From Artemisia argyi (Eukaryota; Streptophyta; Magnoliopsida; Asterales; Asteraceae), in NCBI GenBank assembly GCA_030686995.1, contig CM060697.1, positions 105,399,272 to 105,463,271 of the forward strand: 64,000 nucleotides of DNA, given 5' to 3'. Position 1 is the first letter of the stretch. Every line of letters starts with the position of its first letter. The translations under genes and the position numbers were made by a program. This document shows, in pieces, positions 10,017 to 22,774 of the stretch. The notes beneath the pieces were generated by a model that searched no databases, was not told the origin of the DNA, and saw only the letters and a list, made by a program, of their open reading frames with translations.

Positions 10017-10336
10017 TAGGGCTGAGCATCGGGCGAAAACCGGACCGGACCGACCAAGACCGGACCGGACCGAGGACCGAGAACCGGAAAAACCATAGAC
10101 CGAGACCGGACCGAATATGGTCGGTCCGGTCTCGGTCCGGTCGGTCTTCGGTCGGTCCGGTCCAATTAGGCAAGTTTTTTCGGGTTTTTGGTCGGTCCGG
10201 ACCGGACCGAGGACCGAATTTGGCAAAAAGCTTAGACCGAGGACCGGACCGAATGTGGTCGGTCCGGTCCGGTCGGTCTCGGTCCGGTCGGTTTTGTCGG
10301 TCGGTCCGGTCCATCCGGTCCGTTTGCTCAGCCCTA
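10017..10336. mobile_element. hAT-type MITE, 320 bp, CCGGTC/GACCGG-rich
   Basis: Termini TAGGGCTGAGCA...TGCTCAGCCCTA are perfect inverted repeats, and the 8 bp target duplication CAAGAGAG is exact (10009-10016 and 10337-10344). The interior is packed with GGTCCGGT and ACCGGACC in opposite halves, so the element can fold along most of its length. Long open frames encoding Gly-Pro-Val-Arg-Ser-type peptides on both strands are by-products of this repeat and are not genes. Confidence 0.93.
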
Positions 10337-10372
10337 CAAGAGAGCATGGCTGGATTTGGGCCAATAAATTAT

Positions 10373-10551
10373 GAGGATTGCTACATCCACATACATTTTA
10401 CAAAAATAAATCCACACAAAGGAGGTAACAACGTGTGAGTGGTGTGAAGAAAGAGAAGAGGGAGAAAGTGTATCAAAATACACCAATCACATGTTGTCAC
10501 CTCCTTGTGTGGATTAGTTTTTGTAAAATATATGTAGATGTAGCAATCCTC
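10373..10551. mobile_element. Mutator-like MITE, 179 bp
   Basis: Long terminal inverted repeats start GAGGATTGCTACATC and end GATGTAGCAATCCTC, extending about 65 bases inward with few mismatches. A perfect 9 bp target duplication ATAAATTAT lies at 10364-10372 and 10552-10560, diagnostic of Mutator-type insertion. Non-coding. Confidence 0.88.
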
Positions 10552-10560
10552 ATAAATTAT

Positions 10561-11783
10561 TTATTCATTTAGTGTAAAATGCTAGATAGACCAATACGTT
10601 ATAAATTATAATCCATTAATCCATTTAGAGTTTTAGGAGATGCTTACTCTGGCATAACATCGATATTGTATAGTGACGGTACGTGCTTAAAATCTTCATG
10701 CCAAGTACCTTTTATTATTATATTTTTTTAACCTTTTAGTTTCTCTTTTCACCTATTTTCTATCTTAAACTTTTAATTTTTAATTGATTTCTAACTTATT
10801 ATTGCAATAATCTTGAATTTGATGTTTTATGATTCAGTTTGACATCATACTACTAACAGTTTTAGAGCTTTTTGTTACAACCGTTCAATGTATTTGCATT
10901 CCTATAAATTATTTGTTATATTAATGATCCTTAGGTGCATTTACTCCAATGTTGCTCGTATTTAAGGGCGTATGGCCAGTTGGGATGGTTCATGGTTGAC
11001 AAGACATGTTATAAAACTTATAATGCAAATCTTGGCGCTTTGGGCCATTAATATTAAATTGGTTATTAAGTTTCATTAATTCACCTAGGTCCAAATCTGC
11101 CTTGAGCCCTTGAGTGGATTTGTTTGGATTGAATCTAGATTGCAAGCCCATACTATTACTACGTATAAAATTTAGTGACTCTCTCTAGTCTCTTATATAA
11201 TTTAGTGACTCTCATCTCTTATAAAAGATTCTCAAAAAGTACATCATTCTACATACATTATAAAATTAAACATTATTAGCCAATAGAAGTAAAAGCTAAC
11301 TTTAATTTGATCAAACTATTCTAAATTACATCAAACAAAATAAATATGTATAAAATACACGTGTTAATTCTTTTTAAAAAATAAGTTAAAATAAAAAGGG
11401 TAATTGATAAAACTTTAGTTGATAAATTTATCATAAATTGTATTTATATAGATATACTTATCAGTTTTATATTTTTAATAACTTTATAAATTTAGTAAAT
11501 ATGCTATATATTTTATAAATAAATACAACATATATGATATTGTTATTTATAAATTTTATTAACTGCATATACTAAATTAATATACTTGAACGAAATTATA
11601 AATATAAAAAAGAAAGTACAAGTTATTGTGATATGAAAATAAATACACGAGATTATGAATGCACGAACAACTCATGTTACTCATTTTTATGAGATGAAAC
11701 ATGGATACCCATAAAAATATTATTTTTGTTTAACTATCCATATTTAATAACGACTCATGTTATTCCTTTTTATAAGTTTAATC
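10561..11783. other. No gene seen
   Basis: AT-rich. AATTTAGTGACTCTC occurs twice near 11168-11217 as a short direct repeat. No coding signal. Confidence 0.5.
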
Positions 11784-11813
11784 TGCGCGACTGCGCACGG
11801 GTTTAAAAATTAG
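11784..11813 (+). mobile_element. Possible degenerate Helitron 3' end
   Basis: A TGCGC/GCGCA stem with a GACT loop (11784-11797) is followed by CGGGTTTAAAAA and TTAG at 11810-11813. The arrangement resembles a Helitron 3' end, but CTRR is not intact and A, not T, follows. Confidence 0.3.
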
Positions 11814-12086
11814 ATGTGGCTTAAATTATTACTAATAGGAATATAAATATCAATATGAAGGCACGACCTCAGGGTTACTGTGAGATGGAAAACAAATAGA
11901 CAAGATTGTACATATAACAAGAGCACATATTTTTTCAAAGGTCATTATGTGCTACTAACACACATAATGTCTAAAACATGATATCAATAGTTATATTTAA
12001 ACAAGATCAACTTAAATACCATAACAATTAATAAATTCAACTTCTTCGTGCAATAAAAGTCTTTACAAAATATTAATCGATATTAA

Positions 12087-12714
<628 letters not shown>

Positions 12715-12730
12715 ATATTATTTTTAAGTT

Positions 12731-13029
12731 TTTTTTTGAACGGTTACTTTCTTTCAAGGGAAATCCATGTCTAATTTGAAACCCGATGGGGGGAAAACCT
12801 TCAACTTAAGCCGCCCGAAGGTACGACACTTAAATTGAAGTAAACCCTGCCTTCTCCAGATTCGAACCCTGGTGGGTTGAAACCTTCATTGAAGGACTTT
12901 GAAATCCTACCGACAGGGCAGTGGTCCACAAGGGAGGACTTCCCGGTTTGGTCACCCAAACCGGTACTACTCTCCACTAGGCACGCTTAACTGAATAAGA
13001 CATGCCCAGTGGACCACAAGCCCATTAGT
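12731..13029 (-). mobile_element. SINE-like retroposon, ~299 bp
   Basis: The segment is flanked by a perfect 16 bp duplication ATATTATTTTTAAGTT (12715-12730 and 13030-13045). The left edge starts with a T-run, which is a 3' oligo(A) on the minus strand. On the minus strand GGTTCGAATCT (around 12858-12869) matches a pol III B box, and TGCCTAGTGG (around 12973-12982) resembles an A box. Long target duplication plus oligo(A) shows LINE-mediated retroposition. The A-to-B spacing is longer than in a simple tRNA head, so the family is uncertain. Confidence 0.7.
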
Positions 13030-13045
13030 ATATTATTTTTAAGTT

Positions 13046-13977
13046 AAATAATTTAGTTTTATTTAAATATATTTTTCACATTATAATTTCAATAGATAAT
13101 AATTATTTATCAACAAAGTATTTTATTTATTACTAAACCACACTCAAAGTTAAGACCGTAATTGTCATTTATTCAAAGAGGGTAATCAAAATATTTATTA
13201 AACAGGTTTTTTTACAAAAATTTTGTTTACTTAGCATTTTTGAATTATTCAGCATTTTTGATTAATTCAACATTAAATAATTCATATCAAACAACTTTTA
13301 AATATTATTATCTGATATAATATCAGTACTTGTGCGTGAACGAGGTGTAAAATTAGTTAACTTATACGTCGGTTGATAGAGACCAAAATCAGATGCTACA
13401 GCACCCACTCAATTTAATATAGTAAGTACTGGACTACTGGTTGGGTCAGCAAGTTGCAAGCAGCTGGTGAATGGACCCTATTCACTCCAATCATTTAAAC
13501 TTTGGTCACCAATTACGTAGACTGTTTGCATGATTATTATATAAAACAGATGGATAGGTAGTCTTAAAATGAAGATTTTATTTTATAGAGCAACTTTACG
13601 TCACTCTCAAATCTATCGCGAATCAGAATCGAAGGTAATCACAAAAAAATACCCCTCCTGCTCTTTAATTAATACTATCCTCCTATCCTTATAATATTGC
13701 AATAATTATTGTTAAAAACAACGCCCATGTTATGGCAGTTCCACGAAGAAAGTTACGAGTTACTCTTATAACATGACCTTACACAATCTTTAAGGCCATA
13801 ACTAGATAGCAGGAATATAACTTAATAAGTTACTGATAAATATAATCATCAAGTTTACCGAATAAAAACATTAAACTATAAGGCACACAAAATGACTACC
13901 TAGGAAATTAAAAGCCATATGCGGATAATGAAGAATCGTAAGACCGAATTACCCTTATTATGGGCTTTCATTGTGTA
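13046..13977. other. No gene seen
   Basis: AT-rich, non-coding. The 5' end of the large Helitron could lie in this interval or just after the next MITE; no convincing 5' TC terminus was recognised. Confidence 0.4.
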
Positions 13978-13985
13978 TTTGTGTT

Positions 13986-14186
13986 CAGTGGCGAAACTTG
14001 GAATTTTTAAGTGGGGGTCGGGATCTAAATTTTTTTTTTCTTAAGGCTATATTTCAGGTATACCGAAATTTTCGGGGGGTCGAAATCGAATATACCGAAA
14101 TTTTTCTACACGAAAACTATATACCCCTATATCGCTAAAAAAATTTCGGGGGGCCCGGCGCCCCCCCCTTAAAAGCTACGCCACTG
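13986..14186. mobile_element. hAT-type MITE, 201 bp
   Basis: Termini CAGTGGCG...CGCCACTG are perfect inverted repeats. An exact 8 bp target duplication TTTGTGTT flanks the element (13978-13985 and 14187-14194). The interior contains repeated TATACCGAAATTTT and runs of G or C. Confidence 0.93.
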
Positions 14187-14194
14187 TTTGTGTT

Positions 14195-15340
14195 GTATAG
14201 TGTTTTAGTTGGTGGTAGTCACCCTTCCCAAATTCTCCCAAGTTTTACAAGTAACTGAAATAGTGTCGACACACTGTCGAGCTAATGAGCATGACCACTA
14301 GTTATTCAAAAGACATACCAACTATCTTACAGTACGCTACAAATATATCTCACATAACTTAGGTATGACTTGAAATCTAACCAAATGACAGGGAGCATTC
14401 TCACACTATTGGAGTACAAGCCTTCTGATAATTGCACGAGCAGTATTGTACATGACATATTTAATCGAGAAGTTTTCCACGATGCTAAATTCTATTTTCT
14501 CATTTAATTTTTATATAGGATATACATATAGACATATCTCGGGAAATCGAGATGTGTAAACCGGGTTGAGCCCCTTTGGCTGTCCGATGTGTGTAAGTTC
14601 GAAGTATAATTAGAAGAATATAACATTTGCCATTGGACCTGTTTCCTAGGCCATGGAAATGTTTTTTTTTTTCCTTTGGGGAACATACTCCGATGTAATA
14701 AAGAAAGACTTTTATTTTTTTGGGGCCATTGGGTTGGGCTAACGCAAGTTTGGGTTCCTTCTATTTTCGGGTAATACTTTTGGTTTGGCCGGGTTTTTTT
14801 TCTCCGTGGGTATAAGGCTCAATCTTTTCCTTTTGTAGCAAACTTTTCGTATTCCCGAAGCTACTCAACAACTTTAGTAGGTGAGGGTTCCGGATCTGGA
14901 AAACTTTGTATAAGCTTGCCGTTACTCTTTTTTTGCTTAATTTTGATGTATGCTTGATGTTTTTAATTCGTTTGTTGGTCCATGCTATTGCTATGTGCTG
15001 CGTTGTGTCCTTTTTTTTTTCAGTGTTTTTTTTTTTAGTATTTGATGTTTTGTTCTATGTTTTTTAAGCCGATGTTATTGCATGTTATTGGATAGTTGTC
15101 GGACTATGTTTTTGGTTCATAGTTTGTTAGAGTATACGTTTGTTATGGCTGTGTGTTTTGTTGTTTGCTGCTGCATGGTTTCTTTAGATGCTTTTGTTTT
15201 TTATACGTTGCTAACTGAGCTACTTTATTGTGAAATTGAAAGCCATAAGATTTGTTCCATTAGATTCTGTATAACTACCGTAAGCCTATTTTGTTTGGTC
15301 CATATTTCGTATTTGTTCTTCTGTCGTAAACTTTTGTTCT
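14195..15340 (+). other. Presumed 5' region and leader of the Helitron
   Basis: No long coding sequence. From about 14,700 the composition becomes T/G-rich, like the introns of the Helitron gene that follows. This is where I expect its promoter and 5' terminus, but neither can be fixed from the sequence alone. Confidence 0.35.
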
Positions 15341-18300
15341 ATGGCCGGTGAGGGCGGCCATGGTCTGCCATGTTTTCCTGGGACTGGTTTGGATGGGGGA
15401 GGTGAGTGTACTTGTAGTGTTGGTGGAGAGCGGTCTCCTTTATCTGGATGCGCGTTGCATGGTTCGGGGGTAATGGTCAATGAACTTGGTTCCAGTGGTG
15501 GTTCTTTTTCTGTACATGCAAGTCGGCCAGCGACTGAGCAGCCTGTTTCAACAAGAGCTATTCGCCAGGTTCCTGGTTCCGAACATGTGTGTGGGTCGCA
15601 GTTGGGTAAGCGGAAGAAACGTGTTCGTGCTGGTTCGTCTTGGACCTCTATGTTTAAGAGGCCGCGCGTTGGTAATGCAGCTGATAAAGTTGGAGGAGGT
15701 GAGCGTCTATGTTTTCGAGTCCACATTACTGTAAATACGCTATTGGATGATGTGTTTTGTGTTACTTGATCACATGGTTGTTCTTTTCAGGTAGTAACCA
15801 GTTGCGGCTTGAGCCACATAAGACATCCGGGTCGGTCGGGCTGGAACCAGCCATCCTGTGACTGGAACAAAGGATGGGATAGCAGGTTGTCTTGGTGAAA
15901 CTACCCATGGTGATTGTTCGCAGCCTATTCACTCATTCGATGGTTGGTACTTTATATTGATCAGGGTTTTCGCAAATGTTATTGTAGTTTATTGGTTGTT
16001 TTCATGAATACGCCTATGCATGTGAATGTACTATTGGCAATGAGTTGAGTCCTATGAAATTTTTACATATTGTAGGGTATGTTTTTAACAAGTTCCTTTT
16101 TTTCCCTTATTTTTTTAGGAGGGTATTCGGGGCCATTGCTATTGGATTTCAGTGTTGGTGCAGTGAGACCGGTGTCGGAAAGTGCTGGTACTTCACAAAA
16201 TGTTGAGAGCCTAGAATCACAGGGTATGGTGAGGAGTCATGTGTCTATGGATCGTGAAGCCACCGATGCCTGCAACGGTCGCAAAAGGATTTTACAATGT
16301 GAGTACAGATTGGTGCGCCGTTTCGGTATTATGTATTTATGATACTTACGTGTCGTTGCACTCCCCTTTTTTACGAAAGCTTTTTTATATTTTTTTAGTT
16401 TCTTATTATGATCTTATTTGTTTGAAACAGTTGATGATACCGGTATGCCTCAAGGAAAAAGGCGAGCTGGGGCATTGTTACAATCTTGCCGCATTAATGA
16501 TGGTGCCGGGGGTGGCGACTTCCCAGGCCTTAGGTAAATATTGGATCTAATGTCTGGGCAAAAAAAAATATTTCACACGAGGTTTTGCGAACTTAGATAT
16601 TCTTTTAGTGTTGTGAAGGTATCATTTGAGTTTGTCTTAAACAGGTGGTGTTATTCCACTTGGTCTACGCGGTTCTGAAGCTAATAACTTGAGTGATGTT
16701 GAACCACCATTGGTTGATGTTCCTGCAAATTTTGAATGTGTAGATGAATCTTCGCGGAATGCTATGGGGTCTTCTGTTTCAGCACAAGAGTTTTTACTGC
16801 AATCATCTTTGGTCGGTGACCGTGGGAGTCAAGGTGTTGCTCAAGGTCAGATGCCTGCGGTTTCAGGTATTGATGTTTTTTACTTATGGAAAATGTTCTT
16901 CGCTATCCGTCATGTAATCTTAGAGTTTCTCATGGTGGTTAGATATTGCGTGGATTGTATAGGGTTTCGTTGCTGATTTGTTCTTTTGTTTTAGGAAACA
17001 CTGGACGTTCCCTGCACAGCGATCGGGCGAACATTGAGAGAGTTTCTGGTCCGTCTCCAGTTATGCGGACACCGAGCTCTCATTTAAAACCTCGGCGAGG
17101 TATCTTCCTTTTTTTCTTCAGTCTTTTATGTGTCTTTTTTTGTTGCGTGTAACTGTTTAGGTTTTCGGCATTTGGTGATTCTTTTGAAAATTAATGAGTC
17201 AGGTAACCGAATGGGCACTGCAAATATGTATAGGAATCGGTCAGCAGTCCATGACTCTGTAACCACATTGGAGTCGAGCTCGGCTTATACACAAGCCGCG
17301 TCCGTATGTTCGGGAAGGAGTGAAGACGTTTTGCGTTGTAGGCCTACATCAGGTAGTGCTCAGTAAATGCTAATGGTTTGTGTACATTGATTATGCATGT
17401 ATGCTCAGTTTGCGGGCAATGTTTTAACGACTGTTATGTGATGCAGCCACTGAAAATCTTGAAATGCGTTCGCAACGGTCTCCGGTGATGCGAGGGTCTG
17501 ATTCATGACCAAGAACGACAAGAGGTGATATTCCTTTTTCCGTTTTTTTAGTACATGTGTTTGAGCTTAGCATGACCTATACTGATTTGTAACGGGTGTG
17601 GTTTGTTCAACATGTGTTTTGTCAGGTCGTAGAAGCAGTACTCCAACCATGCCACAGCAACGCCCGACTTTTAATAACCCTGGTGAAATCCTGAATGCTT
17701 ATTCAGGCCCATCACAAAACACGTGTGGCACCTCTACAACCTGTGAAAACACGTCGCGATATAGGGTTAGAGCAGGTAATATCGGATGAGCATTTTGTTA
17801 TCATGTACGGTTCCCTTCCTTAATGATTTAGTTTGCTTGTGATTTTTGATTTTTGTTATGCAATGCTATGCAGGTCCGCCCTGTGAGTACCAGCAATATG
17901 GTCCATGCAACTGCATCTGTAGGTACTGTCACGCAACTTTCTGGTTTGAAGAAAGGTTAGCGACTTCGACTCAGCGTGGAGGCCCGTTGTACAGCCATTG
18001 TTGCAGGGGTGGGACAGTCAAATTGTTTTCTCCAAGGGACTATCCTCAGTATATTAAGGACCTATACGCCGATCCACATTTTATGAACAATATAAGGGCA
18101 TATAATCAGATGTTTTCGATGACATCCCTTGGTGCAACTATTGATGAGTCGATAAATAGAGGACGTGGTCCGTATGTCTTTAAAGTATCGGGACAGATTT
18201 ATCATTGTATCGGGAGATTGTGTCCAGAACCTGGAAAGGATCCAAGGTTTTTGCAATTGTACATTTATGATACCGAGCGTGAGGTAGACCACCGTTTAGC

Positions 18301-21300
18301 GTTTTTCAGCAATCAAGAAGGCTCAAATCTAAGAAGAGATATCGTAGAAGGCCTCATTCGAGAATTGGATCAGCACAATGCTTTAGTACAAGTGTTCAGG
18401 ACGGCACGTGACAAGCTGAGGGAGGCTAATGTTCCTGATTTTAAGGTGAGGTTATACGGAGTCGTAGGTTCCACGCAACATGAGCTTCCAACAGCAGATA
18501 CGCTTGGTGCAATAGTTTTCGAGGCTGGGCCTGAAACAGAATCTGAATTTGATATCGTTATAGAAACGCATTCAGGAGAAGCTGAGAGAGTGAATAAACT
18601 CCATCCTTGCTATATGGATTTTCATTTACCATTACTATTTGTATATGGCGAGCAAGGGTATCATACGGGGTTAAGGTTAGTGGATAGTTATGGAGTTGAG
18701 TCAGAAAAAGACAAGCGGGTAACGATGCATGCATATTATTCTTATCAGATACACGATAGAGATGGGCGATATAATCTGTTAACTAGGGGAGGAAGGCTGT
18801 TTTAGCAATATGTCGTTATGGCATATTGCTGCATTGAACATAATCGTATGGACTTCGTGAGAAAAAAACAGTCGGATATTCGAGGAGAGTACTTGGCAGG
18901 ACTGCATGATGCAATTGCAAGGGGTGATCGAGAAGGTTCGGAAGTTGGTTCTAGAATAATCCTACCAGCATCGTTTACGGGGGGTCCAAGGTATATGTAT
19001 AGTCACTACCTTGACGCATTAGCGATATGTAGAGTTCATGGGAATCCTTCCTTTTTCATTACATTTACTTGTAATGTACGCTGTCCGGAGATAGATGCTT
19101 ATATGGAATCGTTCCCGCACCTTACGGCCACAGACAGGCCAGATGTGGTGGATAGAATCTTCGAGCGGAAAATTCACGACTTGATAAAATATGTTCGAGA
19201 ACAAAGACCATTCGGTCCTATAATAGCAGGTAAAAGTTAGTTTGTTTACATGCTTTCAGTTAGGTTTTTTTGTTGAAAATGTAATATAATGCACAGAAAA
19301 TGCACAGTTGTGTTTATCCATTTTTAGCAGTTTTCGGTTTTCAGAATTTTCAGTTTCTAAACCTTTTGTTGTTGATGTAGTTTTGTACACGGTGGAATTC
19401 CAAAAAAGAGGTTTGCCCCATTGCCATATACTCATTTGGAACCCCGCCGGTTCAAAGATCGCTACTCCAGAGGACGTGGATAGATGTGTCACCGCTGAGC
19501 TCCCAGATGAGGCTTTGGATCCTGAAGGTTTTAGAGTAGTATCTGAGTTCATGCTACACGGTCCGTGTGGACCAGCTTTTCCATTTGCAGCTTGCATGCG
19601 AGAAAGAACGACGTGCAAAAAGTTTTTTCCAAAGGACTATTGTGCTCAGACCTTTATTGATGAATCAGGATATGTTCACTATCGTCGTAGGGATGTTCGT
19701 TTTCAGGCTGTTCGGAATGGTGTAAAGGTAGACAACGGTTATGTAGTGCCTTATAACCGGCAGCTTTGTATGGCATTTTATGCTCACATTAATGTAGAGT
19801 GCTGCGGGTGGACAATGTTGATAAAGTACTTATTCAAGTACATCTCAAAGGGTACGGACAGAATAGTTGCCAAAATCTCTAGGTGTCAACCATCATTTGT
19901 CGAAGCAAGTAGTTCTACACAACCTTCGGGGTCAGCTTCCGGCAGTACAATACAAGTTATAGATGAGATAAAGAACTTTATGGACTGTCGTTATATTGGT
20001 CCTCACGAGGCCTGTTGGAGAATACTTGGGTTTGACATACACAGCCGTGATCCGGCCGTCCAAATACTAGCAGTGCATGCTGAAAACATGCAGCATGTGT
20101 CCTTTAGAAGCAGACAACAGTTGCAGGCAGTGGTTGATAACGATAGTGCGCATAAGACATCTTTAACTGAATGGTTAGAGTTCAATATATGGTACGAGAT
20201 AGGAAGACACCTTACTTATCTTCAGTTTCCTTCCGAATTTGTTTGGTCAAAACGTGACAAGCAGTGGTTCCCGAGGAAGAAAAAGAACAAGTCGTCAATT
20301 GGAAGATTAACTTATGTACATCCAAGTTCCGGTGATTTATTTTATCAGCGTCTACTGCTTTGCCATCAGAAAGGTTGTGATTCTTTTGTTGGTATTCGTA
20401 CTGTTAATGGCAGGCCGTATCCTACAAACCGAGCAGCTGCAGAGGCTTTAGGATTATTGGAGAACGATGGTGAGTGGTTCATTGCCCTACAAGAGGCGGC
20501 GATGACCGCCTCTGCGTCAGAGCTACGTTCGTTGTTTGTCAAGATATTGGTGTTTTGTGATGTTTCTGAACCGAAGGATTTGTGGGATTGTTTTTGGAAA
20601 GAAATGGCTGACGATATACCAAGGACGCTTTCTGGAATTCACGGAATGCAGTTTACACATCTTGATGAGGATCTTTTGAAGGGTGGTATCCTTTATGAAT
20701 TAGAATCAGCCCTAAATCAGCATGGCCGTTCTTTGTCTGAATTTAATATACCAATGCCGCCTGATGGTTTACTAGGTGTGTTAAGAAACCGGAGCATCAT
20801 GGAAGAAAGAAGTTATGACCGAGCGAGATTAGCACAAGAGAGGGACAGCATTGTTCCAAAACTTAATTCAGAACAAAGGCGGGTGTTTGATAGTGTTATG
20901 AGCGCCGTTATGAATAAGCAACAGGAACTTGGTTTTGTGTACGGCCACGGTGGCACCGGAAAGACATTCCTATGGAAAGCGATGATAACAGCTATAAGAG
21001 CGGATGGAAGAATTGTTCTTGCAGTGGCTTCGTCAGGAATTGCCTCTTTGTTACTCCCATCGGGCAGAACGGCACATTCAAGGTTCAAGCTACCTTTGCA
21101 GTTATCGGACGAATCGGTATGTAATTTCAAGAAAACAACTCAGCTTGCAAAATTGTTAAAGGAGACGGATTTAATAATCTGGGACGAGGCGCCTATGAAC
21201 GATAGGCGTTGCTTTGAAGCATTGGATCGTACTTTGAGAGACATATTCGACAGCCCGACAATGGTATTTGGAAACAGGAGTGTGATGCTTGGAGGTGACT

Positions 21301-22436
21301 TTAGACAAACTTTACCGGTAAAAAAAAATGGAACAAAAAATGATATAATTTCATCTTCTGTATCCGAATCGTATCTTTGGAAATACTTCAAGGAGTATTT
21401 CCTTACTGAAAATATGCGTCTTGCAGCTTCTACTGGAAGTCACCAATCACAGACTGCAGCTATTGAATTCTCAAAATGGTTATTAGAAATAGGTAACGGG
21501 AATATTGGGGAACCGGACCACACAGATCCAGAGAATGCAGCATGGGTGAGAATACCTGATACATACTGTTTTCAGGCAAATGATGATGGCAAATGGGACT
21601 TGATCAATTTCATATACGACCAAGAAACTCTAAGGAATCCATCTGCGGAAACGCTACAAGATAAAGCCATAGTTTGCCCAAGAAATGAGACGGCGGATGT
21701 AATAAACACAGAAATATTAGCGACGCTTGAAGGCCAAAGTAAATTCTATAGTAGTGTGGACCAGGCGATGCCGAGAGGGAATGATGGAGGAGCCACGGAA
21801 CTATTATACCCAATAGAGTATCTTAACACACTGACCTTTCCTAGCCTTCCTCCACATACACTAGAATTAAAGATAGGGACACCTATTATGCTGTTACGTA
21901 ACCTTAATCTGATAGGGGGACTTTGCAACGGGACACGAATGATTGTTAGCCAGTTATTGAGTAAGGTTATAGAGGCTAAGATCATTACTGGTACTCGGGT
22001 GGCCCAAAAGGTCTTCATACCTCGAATTCTTTTAACAGCAAGTGACGACAAGATCCCGTTCATATTCAAAAGAAGACAGTTCCCGATGAAAGTGTGTTAC
22101 GCCATGACTATTAATAAAAGTCAGGGGCAGTCTCTGAACAAGATTGGCGTGTATTTGCCGGAGCCGATTTTCGGACATGGGCAGTTGTATGTTGCTGTTT
22201 CAAGAGCTACATCGCCAGAAGGGTTAAAGATGGTGATTGCGACGCAACAAGATCAGCCACCCAATACCACCAAAAACATAGTTTACAAAGATTTGTTAAA
22301 AAAAAAAATTTTATCACAGGTTAAACTTTTTTTTTTTCGCGTGCAGGTCAACAACAACAGCTTTTTTCCACTTTATGTGTTGCAAAATGCATCCGAAATA
22401 TTATTAGGAAACCTATATTTAAAATATGTTTTTTAA
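15341..22436 (+). pseudogene. Helitron Rep/helicase gene (HUH nuclease plus PIF1-type helicase), disabled
   Basis: Proposed exons: 15341-15698, 15791-15942, 16119-16298, 16431-16533, 16645-16866, 16995-17099, 17203-17352, 17447-17524, 17626-17775, 17874-19229 and 19381 to about 22436. Exons 1-9 give a Ser/Gly-rich N-terminus. Exon 10 has a Cys cluster (CNCICRYCHATFW) and the Helitron-like N domain, with FFITFTCN. Exon 11 carries the HUH nuclease motif GLPHCHILIW and the tyrosine motif YLFKYISKG, then a full helicase: Walker A GHGGTGKT, Walker B LIIWDEA, GGDFRQTLP, and TINKSQGQS...VAVSRA. Lesions: a frame change in exon 2 near 15,840, a frame conflict in exon 4, TGA in exon 8 (about 17,506) and TAG at 18803-18805 where CAG (Gln) is expected. 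All catalytic motifs are preserved, so inactivation looks recent. The stop at 22,434-22,436 may lie beyond the original end. Confidence 0.88.
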
Positions 22437-22774
22437 AGAACTGCATAGCACTGTTAGTGTGAGCAAATTCTACTTTTTTTTATAATAGATACAAAAAGTT
22501 AGCCTAATAGAAAGGATGTGCTGAGTAGAAATGGTATATGTGCATAGGCTGTGTTGTTACCAATATTTCTAGGAGCTTCCAAGTTACTGGTTCCTGTATG
22601 GGATTGCTTTCATTTGTTCATAATTCAAATTGCAGTATTATATGTGCTAATGACAGTGTATGCTGATGGTTATGTCAATATCCTGAATTTCTTATACCAA
22701 AAAGCCATGAAAATTTTTAAAGAGGTAGGCGAGAATTACTAAACAGTTATATTATCCGGCTTACCTGTAGGAAC

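Noticed and set aside
9942..10438. Several overlapping open frames on both strands (85-140 codons) rich in Arg, Gly, Pro and Ser
   Set aside because: They coincide with the CCGGTC/GACCGG repeat of a hAT-type MITE with exact 8 bp duplications; the peptides just echo the repeat.
15286..15726. 146-codon minus-strand open frame
   Set aside because: Antisense shadow of the GC-richer first exon of the Helitron Rep gene; no domain and no splice logic on that strand.
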